Source of the DNA: Sambucus nigra
Lineage: Eukaryota > Streptophyta > Magnoliopsida > Dipsacales > Adoxaceae
DNA length: 64,000 nt
NCBI GenBank assembly: GCA_949130495.1
Contig: OX422215.1
Span: 12,935,302 to 12,999,301 of the forward strand
Direction: 5' to 3'
The translations under genes and the position numbers were made by a program. The first letter of the stretch is position 1. Each line of letters begins with the position of its first letter. Below the pieces are notes generated by a model that saw only the letters and a list, made by a program, of their open reading frames with translations, had not been told where the DNA came from and did no database searches. Below are positions 33,716-45,038 of the stretch, piece after piece.

Positions 33716-35599
33716 TGAAAGGTGATTAGAAAGTAGCTCGGGAATGCTATTATTTATCCGCCGAGCAAGAGGAACTGGAGGAATCAAGGAAAAAGACTAC
33801 TACCTATCAAGTGGATGAAGGTGCAGAAATTGAAACATTGGATCATAGAGATGAGTCGCAACTCGTGAAGGGCCAAGTGGTGGAAGCTAATGAAAATATT
33901 ATTCTCGACGACGAGCACCCTGAACGAACTACTCAAGTAGGTTCGTCGTTGGAAGCCTCACTAAAGCAGAAATTGATAACTTTCTTAAGAAGCAGAAAGC
34001 AAACTTTTGCGTGGAGTCATGAGGATATGCCCGGGATAGACCAAAATTTCTTATGTCACGAGCTCAATGTATAAGGAGATCAAGCCTGTGAAGCAAAGAA
34101 GAAGAGTATTCAATCTCGAGAAGAATCAAGCTCTACAGGAGGAAGTCGAGAAGCTCCAGAAAGCTTGCTTTATTGAAGATGTTATATATCCAGACTGGGT
34201 AGCAAATGTGGTGATGGTGAAAAAGAAGAACAACAAATGGAGGATGTGTGTAGACTTCACCGACCTCAACAAAGCATGACCAAAGGATCACTTTCCGCTG
34301 CCCCGAATTGATCAACTAGTGGATGCTACCTCGAGACACGAGCTGCTGAGCTTCATGGATGCTTATTCTGGTTACAATCAGATTAAAATGAAACCTGAAG
34401 ACAGGGAGAGTACTTCTTTCATTACCCCTAGGGGAACTTATTGTTATAATGTTATGCCTTTTGGTTTGAAAAATGAAGGTGCAACATATCAGCGACTGAT
34501 GAACAAAGTGTGTGCAGAACAAATCAGTTGCAATATGGAAGTCTATGTTGACGATATGCTGACAAAGAGCAAGAAAGCTACTGATCATCTAGTTGACTTA
34601 GGCCAGACCTTTGATCAACTAGATAAATATCAAATGAAGTTGAACCCGACCAAGTGCATATTTGGAGTACGAGAAGGCATGTTTCTCGGATACATTGTCA
34701 ATCAGCGAGGCATTGAAGCTAACCCTGAAAAGATCAAAGCTCTGTTAGGGCTGCGATCCCTAACGATGAAGAAAGAGGTGCAAAGTCTTACAGGACGAGT
34801 AGCAGCACTCAACAGATTTGTATCGCGAGCAACTGATCGATGTCTCCCATTCTTCAAGACGCTCCGAAAGACTTTTGAGTGGAATGATGAATGTGAGAAG
34901 GCTTTCCAAGACTTAAAGAAATATTTGAGAGCACCTCCACTGTTATCTAGGCCAGTGATGGCAGAAAAATTATACTTGTATCTGGCAGTGTCCTAGAATG
35001 CATTTAGTTCGGCATTGATAATAATGGAGAATGGAGTACAAAAACCAATCTACTACACAAGTAAGGCCTTCTGAGGAGCAGAGATCAAATATCCAAGGCT
35101 GGAAAAATTAGCACTAGCATTGATCGAGGCAAGTAGAAGAATGAAGCCATACTTCCAGGCTCGTACTATAGTAGTATATACTGATATGCCATTGAGGCAA
35201 GCCCTTCATAAACCAGAAAAATCAGTAAGATTGATGTGCTGGGCAATAGAACTTGGTGAATATGATATAGTTTATGAACCCAGATCATCCCTAAAAAGGC
35301 AAGCGGTAGCAGATTTTATAGCAGAGTTCACCTATCCTTATACCCCTGAGGAGAAAAATTTGCTCACTGATCAACCTGTGGATGTTACAGGATCATCAAA
35401 TACAAGCCCATACCAACTTAGTTTGGTAAAAGGGAAAGTAGATGTTACAGAATCATCAAATTCAAGCCCAGACCAGCTTACGTTGGTAAAAGGGAAAGAA
35501 AAGATGATCGACGAACAGCAAGAAATATCAGGAGATGGTGAAAGGAAGCAACAAATTTTTCACCGAGGAACTCTGTCAGATCATAAATTTAAAGACTAG
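33716..35599 (+). pseudogene. gypsy B reverse transcriptase and RNase H
   Basis: After the deletion joint the frame reads GD-stop-KVARECY, then TTTYQVDEGAEIETLD and FAWSHEDMPGID. A frameshift near 34070 leads into RT: KWRMCVDFTDLNKA, stop, FMDAYSGYNQI, MPFGLKNEGATYQRL, YVDDM (residues 76-80 of the 34319 frame), LNPTKC and FLGY. RNase H (35000-35300) has stops at about 34994 and 35071; its catalytic region includes YTDMPLRQ. The C-terminal linker holds two copies of a 20-residue unit (about 35380-35495). RT motifs are intact. Confidence 0.88.
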
Positions 35600-35602
35600 T
35601 TA

Positions 35603-36235
35603 CCCATATGGAGTCTCTATGTGGATGGTTCATCCTGCACTACAGGATGTAGCGCATGGATAGTTTTGAACAGTCCGAACAAGGTCGACATGGAATACGC
35701 CCTACGTTTCCAATTCAAAGCTTCTAATAATGAGGCTGAATATGAAGCCATGATTGCAGGTCTTAGTTTGGCAAAAACCATGGGGGAAGAACAAGTTATT
35801 GTTTTCAGTGAGTCACAATTGGTCATAAATCAAATGATGGGAGTATATGCATCCAAAGGAGAATTAATGATCAGATATCATGCAAAGGCAAAGGAATTGG
35901 TTTCAGAATTTGCTGCTATTCAGCTGGTCAAAATACCAAGAATGGAGAATGCAAGAGTAGACGCCTTAGCTCGATTAGCATCATCTACTCGTACCGAGCT
36001 ACGAAGAACAATCCCAATTGAAGTTTTAGCTGGTCGGAGTATAGATGAAGATCTGACGATAAACTTTAATACCCTCGATTTAGGGTCATCATGGATGGAT
36101 CCCATCAGGGCATATATTGAGAAAGGGGAATTACCAACTGACAAACTTGCAGCCAAAAAACTAAAGTTTAAGGCTTCTCGTTATGTACTGACTAATGGTA
36201 TTCTATACAGACGAGGAATTATAGCAGGTTTATAA
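35603..36235 (+). pseudogene. gypsy B second (archaeal-type) RNase H
   Basis: An RVT_3-like domain, the hallmark of Tat elements: YVDGSSC (Asp 1), NNEAEYEAMIAG (Glu), VFSESQLVINQ and NARVDALARLAS (last Asp). The third catalytic Asp is Glu in VFSESQ, where element C keeps HSDSRLV. The linker to integrase (LGSSWMDPIRAYIEKGELP) follows; a TAA at 36233-36235 ends the frame. Confidence 0.85.
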
Positions 36236-37312
36236 AGATGTGTGCATCCCACCGAGGTGAAAGATTTGATTGAAGAGGTCCATGAAGGGTCCTGTGGAGC
36301 CCATGTAGCAGGTCGGACACTTTTGTAAAGAATGATGACTCAAGGATACTACTGGCTAATGATGAGAGCTGATTGCATAGCCTATGCCAAAAAATGTGAC
36401 AAGTGTCAGTGCTTCTCCTCCATCCGAAGAACTCCCCAAGCATTATTGACACCCATTACTTCCCCTTGGCCATTTGCCATATGGGGAATAGATTTGGTCG
36501 GGCCACTGCCGACGACAAGAGGAAGACTTAAGTATCCCGTGGTCATTGTGGATTATTTTACTAAATGGGTTGAGGCTGAGCCTCTCATTGATATGACGTA
36601 CGACAAGGTGTACCAATTTATTTAGAAGAACATCATTTGTCGATATGGTCTTCCTCATTCCTTCATCACAGACCATGGAACACAATTTGACAACTAGGAG
36701 TTCGCTGCCTATTGTCATCAGTCAAATATCTTGAAGATACACTCAGCACCAGGCCATCCTCAAAGAAATGGACAAACTGAAGTGACAAACAGAACGCTGC
36801 TGAATGGTTTGAAAAAAAGACTGAATGATGCGAAAGCAAACTGGATCAACGAGCTACAATCAGTGCTATGGGCTTATCGAACTACTCCACGAGAAGCAAC
36901 AGGGGAATCTCCATATATGATAGCATTTGGAAGTGAAGCTGTTATACCCGCCGAATTGGGTCTCCCAACACACAGAATATTGAATTTCAATTCCCCTGTT
37001 AGCGATTTAATGAGAAGGTTAGACTTAGACATGCTCGAGGAGGTTAGGGAAGAAGCAGCCATTAGAAATGCTGCTTACCAGCAACGAACAGATTTGTTCT
37101 ACAATAAGAGAGTGATGAAGTGCAACTTGAAAGAAGGAGACTATGTGCTAAAGAAGGTGATTCAAAATCACAACAAACTGGAAGAAAACTGGCATGGACC
37201 CTACCGAGTTAAGGAAGTTGTTCGACCAGGGACATACAAAATAGAAACTTTAGAGGGGGAGAAGTTTAAGAATGCATGGAATGCTGAATACATGAGCAAA
37301 TATTATCAGTAA
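36236..37312 (+). pseudogene. gypsy B integrase
   Basis: Zinc part HHCC: RCVHPTEV, EEVHEGSCGAH, CDKCQCF. Core: WGIDLVGPLP (Asp 1), FITDHGTQFDN (Asp 2) and GQTEVTNR (Glu), so the catalytic triad is complete. The C-terminal region includes WHGPYRVKEV and ends NAEYMSKYYQ at the 37312 stop. In-frame stops lie at about 36327, 36624 and 36696. The long open stretch 36731-37312 has no damage. Confidence 0.88.
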
Positions 37313-37443
37313 TGTAAACTCTCATGTAATGCAGTTTCATCAGTATGAATAAAGTGACAATGTTCTGCCCAGTTCTTTCCTTTTGTTGGAAATTTTTTGC
37401 GGAATACTAGTGGTACAGACTACTCAACAAAACTCGGACTACT

Positions 37444-37740
37444 CAAATCTATTCCTAAAAATGCCAACTAAGGTTGGTTAGGAAGTAAATTTATTCCCAA
37501 AAACGCCAACTAAGGTTGGTCGGGAAGTAAATCTATTCCTAAAAATGCTAACTTGGTTGGTTAGGAAGTAAATATATTCCTAAAAATGCCAATGCCAACT
37601 TGGTTGGTTAGGAAGTAAATCTATTCCTAAAAATGCCAACTAAGGTTGGTTAGGAAGTAAATCTATTCCTAAAAATGCCAACTTGGTTGGTTAGGAAGTA
37701 AATCTATTCCAAAAAGTGACAAAGATTGGTCGGTAAGAAA
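37444..37740 (+). repeat. tandem repeat, about 41-bp unit, after gypsy B pol
   Basis: Six to seven head-to-tail copies of a unit with core ATTCCTAAAAATGCCAACT and GGTTGGTTAGGAAGTAAAT, then decaying GGTTGGTCGG copies to about 37830. It lies in the 3' untranslated region between integrase and the antisense genes. 37741-38166 beyond it is AT-rich and non-coding. Confidence 0.88.
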
Positions 37741-38166
37741 AATCCACTAACTATGGTTGATCGGGTATAAAAACTCACTAACTGTAGTTGGTCGAGAAGA
37801 AAAATTTACCGACCTTGGTTGGTCGGAAACATTTTATGAGTACGAGAAAGTGATCGAGCAAAATTTTTGATACTCGTGACTTTTTAAATTACTACCAAGT
37901 TGGTTGAGAAACAAAGTATCATCAATTTTGGTTAGTCATCAAATGATTACCACAAATTCAAGATAGTCGACAATAAGTTTTAACAAACTCCAGTTGATCA
38001 ACAAATAACACAATCTTGTTATCTTTTTAACAGATATATATGCACAAATGTAAAGTGTTTTATGATTACAAGACAATGGAAATCAAGATTTGTAAATAAA
38101 ATTATTTCATTAAATGTAGAAAAAAATACATCAAGAATGAAATACAAATTTATTACATCAAGATTC

Positions 38167-39438
38167 CTATTCTATTGGTTTCTTCCCCTCTGCTTTTGAA
38201 ACAGGTTCCTCGCCAGCAGGTGGATCATTTAAAGCATGAGGGGAATTTATGAAGTTAAGATCTTTAAGCATCCTGATATTCATCACAGATGGTCGATCAA
38301 GTAGGTACTCGGGATGAGATATCTCAACATTGGAATGGAGATTATAATCGCCAAGGTATTTGGAAATCAGACATCGAGGGATAGCCCGAGCAGGGATCCA
38401 ACTCATATCAAGCTTGAATGGTGGCACTAGTAGGTCGAGCAGCCCAGGATTATGGTAATCCCACAGGTAATGACCCTATTCCAGTTGCAGCACACCTAAG
38501 GAATTCAACCATCCCTGTTTGTAACCCTTATTATTTGCATTTTGGATACGATCATCCAAATGCTAGAGAGCCTCGTTGTAGCCAGCCATCCAGAATTTGC
38601 TGGGCTGCTTATGGAATTGATATGCCAATCTTTCCAGTTGCTCGTGGAGATTTTTTATAAAGTGTTCTTTATTCTCCAAGATAGATTTCTGCGTAAAAAG
38701 CTGCTCGTCCAGACCCCTGATCTTCTTAGACATCTCAGCCAATGCCTGGTTCTTTGCCATCAGTTGGAAGGCCTTGTTCTCTAGAGCAGATTGAGTTCTC
38801 TGTTCCTTGACAGAAATCTGAGCAGCTCTTGCTCTTCCCCGAGGAGCTCTTGCTCATCCCCAAGTAGATGTAGAAGGGCCAGACCTCTTCAAGGTTTCTA
38901 ATTCATCCCTCAGGTTGGCGCTTTTGACCTCGAAGAAAGAGAATCCCTCGTCGATCACTGGGATCAAAGCGTTTGAGTTGGAAGCTGCAGACTTCAATTC
39001 AGACACCTCTCTTTGTAGGTTATTATTTTCTTGCTCTAACAACTCAGCTATCTGTCTGTGCTCTTCGACCTCAGCCTTCAAAGTTCTCGCCCCCACATCG
39101 TAAGCAGCAAACCATTTATCGTATCCCTTATCAGCACGGATTTGTTGATACTTCTTCTCGTACCCCTCGTGCAAAAGGGCAGTAGATTCCTTATATTGTT
39201 GCTGAAGTTCTTCAAGAGTGCCTTGGAGATCCTCAATCATATCATAGTATGCTACGTTGTTAGCCACTGCACAGTCGAGTAGGCACTTCAAATACTGATA
39301 GGCTTCAATTGCTTGCTCTGAAGCACCTTGACCGAGGATGTCAGTGATTTGAGCTGCACTCATGTCTGTATGACCGGATTTGAAATACTCATTGCATTGC
39401 CTTAACAGTTTTGTATCATGAGCAGACAATAATTCCAT
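38167..39438 (-). pseudogene. gypsy B antisense gene, second part (coiled coil)
   Basis: On minus, 39438-38854 is a 194-residue open frame (MELLSAHDTKLLRQ, GARTLKAEVEEHRQIAELL, QENNNLQREVSELKSA) with clear heptad-type coiled coil. It continues with stops through 38760-38563 (AEMSKKIRGLDEQL) to KPIE-stop at 38167. It may be a separate antisense gene or a further exon of the one at 39624-41793: GTGTAG at 39628 and GGCTAG at about 39440 could be intron ends. Function unknown. Confidence 0.6.
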
Positions 39439-39623
39439 CCTAGCCAGAAACTAGTAAAGGAAGAAAAAGCAATAATCAATAAGAGTACAAACAAAGCATG
39501 AAGAAGAGAATCAACAGTACGCATAAGCAAAAGTTCAAATTTTATTACATCATAAAGGAGAAGTAAAAAGTTCATAGTTACATTTGACAAAGAAAATTAA
39601 TATAGAGAGAAATCCGAACAACT

Positions 39624-41793
39624 CTACACCTTTTCCTTGTCTCCCAAAACATTCTCGGGAGGTTGGGACGAGGAGGTAGGTTGCTCGGATGGAACAGAGG
39701 GTTGCTCGGATGAAGTAGCAGGTAGTTGAAGTTCCTCGCCAGTGGGCTGGATAGCTGGGGAATGAGAAATTTGATCTCCCATCACCATGGAATATTCCTC
39801 AGAGGCAGCTTCGTCCTCTTCTTCGTCTTCAGGAGTTGGAGGGGGGCCCGGGATGTGTCGCCGAAATAGTTCATAATTTTTATCAACTTTTATTTCTTGC
39901 AGAGCAGCGACCCATCCATCTCTAAAGTATTTGAGGCTGCCATATTCCACTTGCGACATCATGGCAGCCAAACCTTTATTCCACCCTTTATCCCAGCCGG
40001 CGCTGAAGGATTTTTTGACAGCCAATTTCCTTTTTGTCTTCTCCGAGGAAAGCTTCTCAGAAAGAAAATTGTCAGCAGCCTTCAGTTTATTCTCAACTTC
40101 CTCCTTCTGACGACTTACTTCCTGAAGTTGACCCAACTCCTCCTCAGCAGTCCTGAGCTTATTTTCAAGCTCCCCAGCATTTTTGAGCTTCCCTTCGAGC
40201 TCTTTATTCTTCTTCTCCAAATCATTTATTTTTTTCTCCAACCCCTTGGATACCTCAATAACCTGAGCCTTCTCCTGCTCAGTCGAAGTAAGCCTTTTCT
40301 CCTAAATTGCCTTATCATCATCATATTTCTGACGAGAATCTTTCAGAGAGTGCGCCAGGCCCACCAAAGCTTCCTCTACACCAGACGAGGAGCTTGAAGC
40401 TTTAATAGCTTCATCTTTCTTCAGAATTGTATTAAAACATCTCACCAACTGTGAAAAGAAAATGAAAGCAAGTCAGTGCACAGATACAAAAAGGAAAGAA
40501 TGAAAATTTAAGACTATAGGACTTACAGAAGCAATATGACGAGCTGCTAATGTGGTAACCGTGTCCCGAGAAAGGTTTTCTTCAATACCTTGGATCTCGG
40601 GAATGATCCAAGTCTTCACCGAGTTCATAGCAGAGCTCGGGGGAATAAAAGTGGGAACACCACTAGTCGGAGGCTGAGAGATGGATTCAGCCAAATTGAT
40701 AGGGGAGCTTTTCTTTAGCCTCCTCAGAGGAGCATCAACTTTCTCGACTAACGATGTAGTCTTAGTCGGAGAAATGACAATCACCTCGCTTGGAGCAGTA
40801 ACCTTGCTCGGGGCCACTGGGGCTTCTCGACAACCTTCACAGGAGCAGTCGAAGGAGGTGCATCAATTTTCTTTGTCCCCTCTCCTGGGACATCAAGCTT
40901 ACTTCTCTTTGCCTCTCCAGCACCAGAGGCAGATTTCTCAAAAAGGGTAGGAGGTCTTCTTTTCTTCATCCTTTCACTCAAAGGAATATGTGACTCAGGT
41001 GAAGAACTTGTAGAGGCTGGTATTGGTTCTGCATCGATTATCACCGGACGAGCAGTAAAAGAGGAGGTGTAACTCTTGTACTGCAGCAAATATGAAGCTG
41101 ACCAAATATGCTCGTCGGTAACAGTCTGATGCAAACTCCAGATAAGTTTTAAATGCCTTATGTTAACGTCTACCTCTTTTGGATATTTTCTTTTTCTGTC
41201 AACTGCAAATAAATCAAAATTAAAATATCAGTGGCACATTTTATCAAACACAAAGGAAGCATAATTTTGAAAATAAAATAAAAACAACCTATCCCATTGC
41301 CATAGGGAGGACATCTGGGACCCTGGTAAACATCATCTCCAGTTAATGGAGGGTGTTGCCAATTTTTCATAACAACCCCGTGCTCAAAGTAGTCCCTATT
41401 GGCATCTGGGAGATTGACCACTAAAGATCTATTTAAAAACCTAGTTTTTAAATAAAAAGTATTATCGCCCACAACCCATCTATAACAAAATATAATTTCA
41501 GGAATTCCTATACGAGTTCCATGAATTTGATTTAATCTATAAACACCGTTAACTATTCTCCACGTATTGGGGGCTATTCTTGCAGGAACCACGTCAAAGT
41601 ATTGGCAGAATTCCAGACATAGAGGGTTTGGGGGAAAAGAAAATCCACACTCGACGACAAAGAGACTAGGGAACCAATGTCCCTTAGCCAAACGAAAATA
41701 GTCTGAAGGCTCAGAAAGCTCTTCCAAAATAACCCATGAGGGAATAGAGAAATCAGAGCGAAACTTATCAATCGATTCTACAAGATAAACCAT
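39624..41793 (-). pseudogene. gypsy B antisense gene (PF04195-like domain plus coiled coil)
   Basis: Read on minus from 41793. The first block (207 codons) resembles the 'putative gypsy type transposon' family: GHWFPSLFVVECGFSFPPNP, FCQYFDVVPARIAPNTWRIV. An intron at 41288-41203 (GT-AG, 86 bp) and another at 40526-40449 (donor GTAAGT, acceptor TTTTCACAG, 78 bp) interrupt it. The middle is low-complexity and Ser/Pro/Lys-rich; the end is a Lys/Glu coiled coil (EKKINDLEKKNKELEGKL) followed by an acidic tail to the stop at 39624. A frameshift lies near 40800. Function unknown; element C has the equivalent gene. Confidence 0.7.
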
Positions 41794-42209
41794 GATGAAA
41801 GAAGTAAATCAAAGAGAAAGAAGAAAATCTTACAGGAAAGGGATGAGTCTGTTGACAACAAATGATGAAAGAGATGAACGCACAGGAGAGAGAGACGATG
41901 GAAAACTCAAAGATACAAATTTAAAAAAGTAGAAGACGAGGGGATTTTCTGCAATGTTTAAATACTGTGCCTTGGGAAAGGGTAAAAGTAATGATTACAA
42001 AAAGAGACGGTTACGTTACCAGCGGCTAAAAAGACAAAAAGGGCGCGGGAATCGAAGCGGTTAGAAAAATTCAAAAAAGACCGATTCTACGAATTTGGAA
42101 GGAGAAATAAATACAAAAGAAAATACTCCTAAATTTCAGGATAACCATTTAAATCCGCCATATTTCAAGAAAGAATGTTCCACACTCCTCAAATTTCGAA
42201 CTATGAAAC
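41794..42209 (-). other. leader region of the antisense gene
   Basis: 416 bases between the first antisense ATG and the 3' LTR. A minus-strand CTGTAAGATTT at about 41835 and TTATCTTGTAG just after the ATG could mark an additional 5' intron. Promoter elements for antisense transcription would be expected here or in the 3' LTR, but none is certain. Confidence 0.35.
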
Positions 42210-42221
42210 ATTGGGGGCTTC
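42210..42221 (+). promoter_or_regulatory. polypurine tract of gypsy B
   Basis: ATTGGGGGCTTC directly before the 3' LTR; primes plus-strand DNA. Confidence 0.78.
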
Positions 42222-42774
42222 TGTTGATACCAAATTTAGTCTGTTGACATGGCTCAATTGAGTGAAGACACGTGGCAATCTGCGTGGCAACAACAAACAC
42301 TTCTGAACAACACCTTGACTCCGAGGAACCATACTGCAATGAGGAACTCTGCTTCCCCGATCAACTCAGACGCTCCGACCAACAAGAATTTTACGAGGAA
42401 CTTTGGAGTACCGAGGAGCTTAGGCGGTCCGAGCTGCACCTCGAACAAAGCATTAATAGCAGGATAACCAACAGATTGACTGCGCATTAAATGTTTATTA
42501 TTATCATACAGATGTATACGCTTAAGGGGCATTGAATGTATTACCCTTTCACATTACAACCTTAGGGCTATAAATACATTGTATTATCCTCATTGTAAGG
42601 GGACCGGAATTTCTTGAGAAAACTTGTAATCGAGAATTCCCAAACAGTCAGCAATAATAGAAACGGTAGACGTAGGCCATTCTTATAAGGCTGAACCACT
42701 TTAAAATTTCTTTGTCTCATTTTATTTTTTCTGTAATTAAATAATTAGATATAATCTAATTTTTTACATCAACA
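42222..42774 (+). repeat. 3' LTR of gypsy B
   Basis: 553 bp, same ends as the 5' copy (TGTTGAT...ATCAACA), TATA box near 42568, followed by the AGTAT duplication at 42775. Confidence 0.95.
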
Positions 42775-43121
42775 AGTATAAAGGCCAACGAAATAGTATC
42801 TGGCGTGAATCTTATCATTATTTATATCTATTGAATATAAATTATATTCAACAGATACCATACCTTTATACATGTAAGATGTTCTTATAATGAGAAACAT
42901 GTGAGACCCTTATTCCATGATATTGAGCATGGCAAAGTGTGTGGTACCCACCAATCACTTATACTTTCCTCAATTCAATGATTACACCATATTTGACTCG
43001 GTTTAACGGTCCTTATTTGACTTTAGAATTTGTTATGATATACTGATCAAGATAGAGACATTAATTATCGTCACATTTGTTTCATTGATATTCGAGTTCG
43101 ACTAACATTATTGTTGGACTC
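42775..43121. other. AT-rich host spacer between gypsy B and the LINE
   Basis: No gene. It contains a small palindrome at about 42823-42856 (TATCTATTGAATATAA and its inverted partner). Confidence 0.5.
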
Positions 43122-43173
43122 AAAGAGAAAGAGGAATTTTAAAGAGTAGATTAAAAATCCAAAGACAAAACAC

Positions 43174-43871
43174 ATGACAAACTCTCTCTCCCCCCTACCC
43201 CCTCTATCACCAGCTCCTCCTCCCAAAACACCCAACCCTAATCTTCTTCACCCCTCACCTACTGGTACCACCATGAATTTCCTTGACTCCTGTGTTATCA
43301 CCTCCACCATCTTGACACCACTTTCCTTCAAAGACCAGTTGCTTCGTCCGTCCACTACCCAGACTTTTACCTCTCCTCTTCCACCCCCAACGGAGCCGCT
43401 ACATCTGCATGCTCCTTTAAAACATCCCATCTTTTAGTCATGGAACATGGACATAACCACTGATGAGTACGACTCCGAAGATGAAGCAGATGACGTTGGC
43501 CAATAATTAAAAAACACGTTGATTTTTAACCTTGACGCCCTTCAATTAACATAAGCCCGTCAAAAATGGAAACAAAGTCTTATCATCAAGCTAGTCGGAA
43601 TTTTTTTTCCTTTTAACGTCTTGCATTTCGTCTCAAACGCCTCTGGCATTTTACGGCTGGACTTTTTATTACTGACCTAGGTAATAATTTTTATCTCGTT
43701 CAGCTTGCTTCGTTGGAAGATTATGTCAACACCCTAGCAGGAGGCCCGTGGTTTCTCGATGACCATTACCTATCGGTGCAAAGATAGCGGAAGAATTTCC
43801 GCCCCTCAACTACTAAAATACAACATATGAGCCTTTGGATCCAACTAATTGAGCTCCCCAATGAATATTAT
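43174..43871 (+). pseudogene. LINE ORF1, N-terminal part (DUF4283-like)
   Basis: A Pro/Ser-rich start (MTNSLSPLPP, 43174-43437) is followed by an acidic stretch (DEYDSEDEADDVG) and the DUF4283-like RNA-binding domain: KWKQSLIIKLVG, then RLAFRLKRLWHFTAGLFI, LGNNFYLVQLASLEDY, GGPWFLDDHYLSVQR and LWIQLIELPNEYY. It is cut in the NEYY codons by gypsy C and resumes at 56392. Stops and frameshifts are present. ORF1 proteins bind LINE RNA. Confidence 0.75.
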
Positions 43872-44864
43872 TGATATGCCCCAAGTGTAACCTCAGCCTA
43901 GAGACACCAACCTCGGCCGAGGTGATGGTCGAGATATTGACCGACCCTGGACAAGCCATGGGCCCACGATATCAGCCCTCGGCCTTAGTAAGGTCGGCCC
44001 AGGCCGACACTACCACCTACATTTCTAATGGACACTACGCGCAACACAAGCATCGACAGCATTCTCATATACCTGGGTATGGAAACCTCGGCCGAGTGTA
44101 GGCCGAGGTGATAATAAGCCTTGGTAATCTTCAACATGGAATCAGTCCAACCTCGGCTGGGGCCGAGGTGACAAGAAGCCATGGTAATCTTCAACACGGA
44201 ATCAGTCCAACCTCGGCTGGGGCCGACCCCCAGCATAATGTCTCGGCTGAGATCAGGTCGAGACTCCCTATGGCACATCTCAGATTGAACGAATATCAAG
44301 CCTTTACAGCTCGGCCTCTCCCAGGCCGAGGTCATGCACCAATATGGCCGCCGAGCATCTGTTGACATTTGGATAAGGACACATGGGCACAAATCAGTTG
44401 TAACAAGATTATTCTCCACACGTGGGGAGGATATTTCATCATCATTCCTTACATGTGACAGTGACAGGTGGCTTCCCCCTATTGGTGAGGCTACCACACA
44501 CATGTTCATTGCATGCATGGGGGGTACATTACAACCCCTAGGTACTATATATAGAGGTCATCCTCTACCTTGCAAAGGGATACCAGATATTCAACCCTAG
44601 CAAAAACTCTGTCTAGATATACAGTAGAGAGAGAAAGCTTGAGTGATTGTATCCATGGCCATTAGTGCCTCACTACAGTGAGATCATTCACACACACACA
44701 CATAGTGGACGTAGGCCAATTTAGGCTGAACCACTTATATCCTGGTGCTCTCTCCTCTTCTCCTCAACTCATTCTCTTACCTTTTACATAACTATGATGC
44801 CATTGTTGTTCTTAGATTGGGCTTGAAAACACCTTACCTGGTGGTGTTGATTTCAGCATCATCA
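43872..44864 (+). repeat. 5' LTR of gypsy C
   Basis: TGATATG...CATCATCA ends. It is rich in CCTCGGC/GCCGAGG words, with a palindrome CCTCGGCCGAGG at about 43911 and a 60-bp direct duplication at 44101-44160 and 44161-44220. TATA stretch ACTATATATAGAGG at 44544. Motif pair GTGGACGTAGGC (44705-44716) and GGCTGAACCACT (44724-44735). Confidence 0.94.
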
Positions 44865-44867
44865 TTT

Positions 44868-44885
44868 TGGCGCCGTCTGTGGGAA
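44868..44885 (+). promoter_or_regulatory. primer binding site of gypsy C
   Basis: TGGCGCCGTCTGTGGGAA, 3 bases after the LTR, the same sequence as in element B. Confidence 0.88.
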
Positions 44886-45038
44886 CGAGAAACTATCTCT
44901 TCCTCTTTTTCTGCTTAACCTCACCGGAGACTCTGGTGGTGAACCAGGCCTCCCCCTAGCGTGGAGTTTTTTCACCATTGAAAGAGGTCCTGTGAGGTGC
45001 TAAGCTCATTTGCTACTCAAGCTCTATAGTGTTAACAT

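Larger units (their letters stand above)
32355..42774 (+). mobile_element. Ty3/gypsy element B (Tat-type), internally deleted
   Basis: 10.4 kb on +. Two 553-bp LTRs, a perfect 5-bp duplication AGTAT (32350-32354, 42775-42779), primer site, gag relic, RT, two RNase H domains, integrase, tandem repeats, antisense genes and a polypurine tract. By eye the LTRs differ at about 30 positions (near 5 percent), which suggests insertion on the order of one to two million years ago under commonly used plant rates. Capsid, zinc knuckle and protease are missing through an internal deletion at about 33690-33715. Confidence 0.92.

Noticed and set aside
35617..35826. Minus-strand ORFs opposite the gypsy B and C pol genes
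   Set aside because: Shadows of well-supported plus-strand RNase H, RT and integrase frames.
43871..44600. Several ORFs of 76-177 codons inside the gypsy C LTRs (also 55398-56140)
   Set aside because: GC-rich LTR with internal duplication; the same frames recur in both LTRs and do not resemble a protein family.
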